Source of the DNA: Clostridiales bacterium
GTDB lineage: Bacteria; Bacillota; Clostridia; Oscillospirales; JAAYOS01
DNA: 10,480 nt
Assembly: GCA_012521525.1 (NCBI GenBank)
Contig: JAAYMG010000265.1
Coordinates: 1 to 10,480 of the forward strand
Reading direction: 5' to 3'
Shown: positions 7,086 to 10,480 of the stretch, one piece after another
How positions within the stretch are numbered: position 1 is the stretch's first letter
Layout of the letters: each line of letters begins with the position of its first letter
Translations under genes and position numbers: made by a program
The notes under the pieces: model-generated
What the model was told of the DNA's origin: nothing
What the model saw: the letters and a program-made list of their open reading frames with translations, nothing else
Database searches by the model: none

Positions 7086-7111
7086 TATGCTGTTTTCAGC
7101 ACGTAATCAGC
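7081..7111 (+). other. Intercistronic hairpin overlapping the solute-binding-protein stop codon
   Basis: GCTGAT (7081-7086) pairs with ATCAGC (7106-7111), and inside it TGCTG (7088-7092) pairs with CAGCA (7097-7101) around a TTTT loop. The outer stem includes the stop codon TGA (7083-7085). No U-tract follows, so it is more likely a 3' stabiliser or processing structure, lowering or separating expression of the downstream enzyme, than a terminator. Confidence 0.5.
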
Positions 7112-7133
7112 TTTGCAGAACAGGGGGATCGTG

Positions 7134-8240
7134 ATGCGATTCAATGAAGGGGTTTTTGATGCCCATGTGCATACTCACGGAGGCTGCGGTGTAGATAATT
7201 ATCTCAGAAACGGGTTGGACAATCTCACCGCGTCCGGCCTTGACGGAATGAACCTTCTTTGTGTGCGCCATGGGAAATCGGTATGTATTACGGATGCCGA
7301 GGCATTATTGCTGAAAGCATTATATCCGGGTAGATTCACCGTCTACAGCGACGGTACCTATGATATTCCCGAGTTCGGAACTACCGGTGAGGACTTCAAA
7401 AACCAGATTCAGGACTTCATTGACGCCGGGGCGGACGGTCTGAAAATGGGGGACGGGGAGCTTGGTCCCGGAGTGCCGCTGGATGATCCGCGGGTGGACC
7501 CGATGTTCGACCTCATTGAAAAGACAGGGTTTCCGGTGATATACCATGTCGGCTCTGCCGTATATATGCCGCCCAGACGCAGGTTTCAGAAGAACAAGGA
7601 AGGGATCCTTGCCAGGTTCCTTGGATATGATCCGGCCAGGGATGAAGATCTGCCGGAAAATGCCGGGGTGCACAGGACGAGGGAACAACTTGAGGAGCAA
7701 AGGGCTCAGATAGAAAATTTACTCAAAAAGCATCCAAAGGCGCGCATAACTTTCCCGCATATGTACTTCATGTCTGATGATCTGGATCGCCTGGCGGATT
7801 TTCTGGACCGCCATCCTTACGTGAATGTGGATTTAACCCCCTGCCCAGAGATCTATTACCACCTTTCGAAAAATCCGAACAGAAGCCGGGAGTTTTTTGA
7901 AGAGTACCAGGACAGGCTGATATTCGGAACGGACAATACCCTGGAAATGTCTCCGATCGAGGGAATCACGAACATCCGCCGTTTCCTTGAAAGCGACGAA
8001 ACGTTTTTTGCCCCGCAATACGGCTTTGATATAACCGGGATCGCTCCGCTCCCGCCCGAGGTGCTGAGAAAAATATACCGTGAAAACTTCCTTCGCATCT
8101 GCGACCCCAAACCGTTTTCGCCAAAGAAGGCCGCAGAATACTGCGATAAGCTGTACGAAACGGTCAGGCACTTTGAGGAACTGTCTGAAGCCAACAAGGA
8201 AGAGCTCCTTGAAGTTGCGCGCAGACTGAGACAAATGTAA
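7134..8240 (+). CDS. Amidohydrolase family 2 (PF04909) metal-dependent hydrolase or decarboxylase
   Basis: This 368-residue TIM-barrel protein has the residues of the amidohydrolase-2 group (hydrolases such as lactonases, and ACMSD-type decarboxylases). The N-terminal metal motif FDAHVHTHG has H11 and H13. GADGLKMGDG (residues 99-108) holds K104 at the end of a strand. VIYHVGS has H138, ITFPHMYF has H209, and IFGTDNT has D267. Together these can supply a one- or two-metal site. I chose the ATG at 7134 because AGGGGG (7122-7127) lies 6 nt upstream. GTG at 7131 is only 3 nt away, and TTG at 7113 lies upstream of the ribosome binding site. No signal peptide is present, so it acts in the cytoplasm. 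It follows the solute-binding-protein gene by 48 nt and likely acts on the imported compound or a product of it. The exact reaction is not deducible. Confidence 0.87.
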   Translation: MRFNEGVFDAHVHTHGGCGVDNYLRNGLDNLTASGLDGMNLLCVRHGKSVCITDAEALLLKALYPGRFTVYSDGTYDIPEFGTTGEDFKNQIQDFIDAGADGLKMGDGELGPGVPLDDPRVDPMFDLIEKTGFPVIYHVGSAVYMPPRRRFQKNKEGILARFLGYDPARDEDLPENAGVHRTREQLEEQRAQIENLLKKHPKARITFPHMYFMSDDLDRLADFLDRHPYVNVDLTPCPEIYYHLSKNPNRSREFFEEYQDRLIFGTDNTLEMSPIEGITNIRRFLESDETFFAPQYGFDITGIAPLPPEVLRKIYRENFLRICDPKPFSPKKAAEYCDKLYETVRHFEELSEANKEELLEVARRLRQM

Positions 8241-8257
8241 AAAAATTATCAGATGAA

Positions 8258-8289
8258 ATATGCCGCCCCTCATTCAGGGGGCGGCATAT
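8258..8289. terminator. Bidirectional-type terminator hairpin between convergent genes
   Basis: ATATGCCGCCCC (8258-8269) is a perfect 12-bp complement of GGGGCGGCATAT (8278-8289) with an 8-nt loop. It sits between the stop codons of the plus-strand amidohydrolase (8240) and the minus-strand reductase (8311). A run of A at 8239-8245 gives a U-run on the minus-strand RNA, although about 12 nt after the stem. The plus side has only an AT-rich tail. Termination of both transcripts is likely. Confidence 0.75.
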
Positions 8290-8310
8290 ATTATGGCTGT
8301 TCATATAACG

Positions 8311-9492
8311 TTACCTTGCTGCCTGCTTATCCAGGATATCCGCAAACTTGCGCATCACATCAGGGATATCGATCCCCTGCGGGCACATCTGCATGCAGTT
8401 TCCGCAGGAAATGCATGCGGACGGCAGCTCGTTTTCAGTCATGGCACTCAACACAAAGCTCATTGTAAAAGACGGGGAATTGGAGGCCTCGTTGTACATT
8501 GAAATAAGTTTTGGGATATCCAGCTCCTGCGGGCAGTCGTCGCAGCAATATCTGCATGCAGTACATGGGACCAGGTCTGCCATCGTATGTACGACGTCCA
8601 TCAGCAAAGCCTTTTCTTCCTCGGTGGCAGGATCGTTTTTGGAGAATAGCGCTATGTTGTCTATAAGCTGGTCCATGTTGCTCATGCCTGACAGTACGAC
8701 CTGCATGTTTGGCAATGACTGCAGGAAACGGAAAGCCCAGTGGACGATGGGATCGTTGGGACGGGCTTTTTTGAGCATCACTTCGGCGGTCGGATCGAGG
8801 GAAACCAGGGAGCCGCCGCGGCAGGATTCCATTGCAAGGACAGGCAAGCCGTGTTTCGTGATCACCTCATATTTTGATTTCGCGTCCTGCAGTACCCAGT
8901 CCAGATAGTTTATCTGGATCATAACGAATTCGAAGCAGTCATAAGTGTTGAGGAACTTGTCTATAGTTTCGGCACGCCCGTGCGATGAAAATCCCAGGTG
9001 TTTGATACGCCCGGCCTTTTTCTGCTCGAGCAGGTAATCTATAACGCCCAGTTCTTCATTGGTGTAAAAATCCAGCGAAGACTCGCAAACATTATGTAAA
9101 AGGTAGAAGTCGAAGTAATCCACGCCGCATTTTTCAAGCTGTTCTTCGAATATCTGCCTGGGGCTTTCGACCTTGCTGCCTACCATATCCCCCATGAAAT
9201 CAAGTTTCCCGTCTTTATAAGTCATCATATGGCCGGGCATCTTTGAGGCAAGATACCAGGTATCCCTTGGGAACTGCTTAAGGACTTTCCCTACCAGTCG
9301 CTCGGACTCGCCGCCGTGATATCCATATGCCGTGTCGAAATAGTTTATCCCGTTAAGGTATGCATACTCGATCATTTCAGTGGCCTTTTTCTCATCGATT
9401 GGTGCACCCCGATCCTCGCTGACAGTCGGAAGACGCATGCATCCCAGGCCTAAAGTAGAAATCTTCTTGTCCTTGAACTGCTTATAATTCAT
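8311..9492 (-). CDS. Aldo/keto reductase with C-terminal two-[4Fe-4S] ferredoxin domain
   Basis: This 393-residue cytoplasmic protein is an aldo/keto reductase (PF00248), which moves hydride between NAD(P)H and a carbonyl or sugar-type substrate. The catalytic tetrad is present: D53 and Y58 (YFDTAYGYHGGES), K84 (ASKMPG) and H133 (YLLHN). The barrel ends near residue 285. The C-terminal part holds two iron-sulfur motifs: C310-x2-C313-x2-C316-x3-C320-P, with an additional C317, and C360-x2-C363-x2-C366-x3-C370-P. This AKR-plus-ferredoxin architecture is common in anaerobic Firmicutes and suggests electron exchange with an Fe-S partner. A strong ribosome binding site AGGAGG (9505-9500) lies 7 nt before the ATG. 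It is convergent with the amidohydrolase and divergent from the GH20 gene. The physiological substrate is unknown; a role in sugar or glycoside oxidation-reduction is an inference from the neighbours. Confidence 0.92.
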   Translation of the reverse strand: MNYKQFKDKKISTLGLGCMRLPTVSEDRGAPIDEKKATEMIEYAYLNGINYFDTAYGYHGGESERLVGKVLKQFPRDTWYLASKMPGHMMTYKDGKLDFMGDMVGSKVESPRQIFEEQLEKCGVDYFDFYLLHNVCESSLDFYTNEELGVIDYLLEQKKAGRIKHLGFSSHGRAETIDKFLNTYDCFEFVMIQINYLDWVLQDAKSKYEVITKHGLPVLAMESCRGGSLVSLDPTAEVMLKKARPNDPIVHWAFRFLQSLPNMQVVLSGMSNMDQLIDNIALFSKNDPATEEEKALLMDVVHTMADLVPCTACRYCCDDCPQELDIPKLISMYNEASNSPSFTMSFVLSAMTENELPSACISCGNCMQMCPQGIDIPDVMRKFADILDKQAAR

Positions 9493-9533
9493 ATTTTCTC
9501 CTCCTGTAACCTTCTGACGGATATATTTATTAC

Positions 9534-9578
9534 ATTTTACACCCTCGAGTCTACTCTAAGTCAATAGGTTATTATTGA
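9534..9578 (-). promoter_or_regulatory. Reductase promoter with overlapping inverted repeat
   Basis: On the minus strand, TTGACT (9564-9559) is followed after 17 nt by TGTAAA (9541-9536), or after 19 nt by TAAAAT (9539-9534). This is a plausible promoter about 40 nt upstream of the reductase start. TCAATA-GGTTAT-TATTGA (9561-9578) is a 6-6-6 inverted repeat overlapping the -35, and GAGT-CT-ACTC (9547-9556) lies in the spacer. Both are operator-like. Confidence 0.5.
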
Positions 9579-9841
9579 GTATGTTGTAAAATGAAAAAGT
9601 AAGTTCCTGTTTGCAAGGGGAAAGTCCTGGAAGAGATATTGATCATGCACGCAAACTGATACGATCAGCAGGAAATCGGCGGTCAGATAACAAAAAAGAG
9701 GATCCAAACCTATGAGCAGGGGCTCAAATAACCAGGCGGTGATAAACTTGGCATCATATAGTACAAGTGGATCACTCAGGATAGTTCAAAGGAAGAAATG
9801 CATCTTTATTGACATGATGTTATCCAAAATGCTGGACAATT
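9579..9841. other. Gene-free intergenic stretch between the reductase and GH20 genes
   Basis: No frame here has a credible start, ribosome binding site and recognisable product. The longest readings are about 20-35 codons, such as a start-less frame ending in EIGGQITKKRIQTYEQGLK, and resemble nothing I know. ATCATATAG at 9753-9761 matches nine bases of the solute-binding-protein operator region. The space is large for a simple divergent promoter and may hold decayed sequence or an unrecognised RNA. Confidence 0.5.
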
Positions 9842-9925
9842 TTGTAAAAATAAAATATCATCAATATTAAGGTGGGGTTATAGAGTATTTATAATAAAAA
9901 CACTTTATGATTAATAAAAAGGGGG
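9842..9925 (+). promoter_or_regulatory. Candidate promoters and ribosome binding site of the GH20 gene
   Basis: TTGTAA (9842-9847) with TATTAA (9865-9870) at 17-nt spacing is one candidate. A perfect TATAAT at 9890-9895 with a weak -35 is another. The ribosome binding site AAAAAGGGGG (9916-9925) lies 6 nt before the ATG at 9932. Confidence 0.4.
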
Positions 9926-9931
9926 ATAACG

Positions 9932-10480
9932 ATGGTCAATCTGATTCCTGCTATCAATGGTGAGTATCTTGCCCGCGAAGGTACTTTTGTTCTGCCAAAC
10001 CTGGTTACCGTAAGTGCAAAGTACCCTGCATCAAACAAGGTCTTTGCACAGAGGCTGGCGAGATTGGGCAGATTCGATCTGAAAGTAGACCCGCAGCCGT
10101 TGATAATGCCGGTCGATGAACAGCTTGGAGATGAAGGTTATCGCCTGGACATCACTTCCGACAGAGTTGTCATATATTCGTCCGGGGAACGCGGATACTT
10201 CTATGGGCTGGTGACTTTGTTCCAACTGCTTGCAAAAGGGAACGGAAGGACCGGGTGCTGCACCATTTCAGATGCACCGAGGTTTCCCAGGCGGGGCTTC
10301 ATGCTTGACGTATGCCGCCACTTCTTCTCGGTGGAGCAGGTAAAGAAAGTAATTGAGCAGTGTTCGCTGCTGAAGCTCAACTATTTCCATTGGCATTTGA
10401 GCGAAGACCAGGGATTCAGGATCGAAAGCAGAAAATTCCCCGGGCTGAATGAGATCGGCTCATATAGAAAACTCTCCGCG
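9932..10480 (+). CDS. GH20 beta-N-acetylhexosaminidase, N-terminal part (runs off right edge)
   Basis: The plus strand is open for 183 codons from the ATG at 9932 to the edge. Residues about 8-112 form the usual N-terminal mixed domain of GH20 enzymes, including DEGYRLDIT and GYFYGLVTLFQLL. The catalytic barrel then begins with APRFPRRGFMLDVCRHFF (115-132). It continues with LLKLNYFHWHLSEDQGFRIE (146-165) and FPGLNEIGSYR. R129 matches the conserved Arg that contacts the terminal N-acetylhexosamine. The catalytic Asp-Glu pair lies beyond the window and cannot be checked. The family releases terminal GlcNAc or GalNAc from glycans or glycoconjugates by substrate-assisted catalysis. No signal peptide is visible, so it likely acts in the cytoplasm on imported oligosaccharides, consistent with the nearby solute-binding protein. 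The start is supported by a G-rich ribosome binding site 6 nt upstream. Confidence 0.92.
   Translation, partial: MVNLIPAINGEYLAREGTFVLPNLVTVSAKYPASNKVFAQRLARLGRFDLKVDPQPLIMPVDEQLGDEGYRLDITSDRVVIYSSGERGYFYGLVTLFQLLAKGNGRTGCCTISDAPRFPRRGFMLDVCRHFFSVEQVKKVIEQCSLLKLNYFHWHLSEDQGFRIESRKFPGLNEIGSYRKLSA

Noticed and set aside
7833..8273. 146-residue minus-strand frame and the nested 113-residue one
   Set aside because: Both are antisense to the amidohydrolase, whose metal-ligand motifs are intact.
8348..8908. 186-residue plus-strand frame
   Set aside because: It is antisense to the aldo/keto reductase, whose catalytic and Fe-S motifs are unmistakable.
9809..9814. Perfect TTGACA as a -35 for the GH20 gene
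   Set aside because: There is no acceptable -10 at 16-18 nt; the nearest reading, GACAAT, is 20 nt away and poor.

Overview
The window looks like a carbohydrate-responsive locus from a Gram-positive, Clostridia-like Firmicute. This rests on the strong AGGAGG-type ribosome binding sites, AT-rich intergenic DNA with sigma-A-like promoters, a lipobox solute-binding protein, and a membrane-anchored AraC regulator of the YesS/YtdP kind. No rRNA, tRNA, CRISPR array or intact mobile element is visible, and the species cannot be named from the sequence.

Layout. Left edge (1-604, minus strand): the first 37 codons of a probable MFS-type membrane transporter run off the window. Upstream of it is a frameshifted C-terminal remnant of a solute-binding protein (145-300). 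Next, 605-3971 on the minus strand holds a membrane-bound AraC-type regulator followed by a uroporphyrinogen-decarboxylase/methyltransferase-family gene. The two overlap by 140 nt in different frames. A well-formed promoter (TTGAAC-17-TATAAT) sits upstream of the regulator. Divergently, 4166-5050 encodes an EstA/esterase-D-like alpha/beta hydrolase whose nucleophile serine is replaced by alanine. After a 388-nt gap with hairpins and a promoter, 5439-8240 holds a probable two-gene operon: a lipoprotein solute-binding protein and an amidohydrolase-2-family enzyme. A strong hairpin (8258-8289) separates it from the convergent aldo/keto reductase with a C-terminal two-[4Fe-4S] domain (8311-9492, minus). 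After 439 nt of mostly non-coding DNA, the N-terminal 183 residues of a cytoplasmic GH20 beta-N-acetylhexosaminidase (9932-10480, plus) run off the right edge.

How it may work together (inference). The AraC regulator has an extracellular sensor domain and probably responds to an external sugar or glycoconjugate. The lipoprotein would capture the substrate for an ABC importer whose permeases are not in this window. Cytoplasmic enzymes (GH20, amidohydrolase, reductase, UroD-like protein) would process what is imported. The esterase and solute-binding-protein promoters both carry inverted repeats built from the heptamer ATCATAT/ATATGAT, which suggests a shared regulator. The strongest oddities are the Ser-to-Ala esterase, the regulator/UroD overlap, the decayed second solute-binding protein and the shared palindromes.
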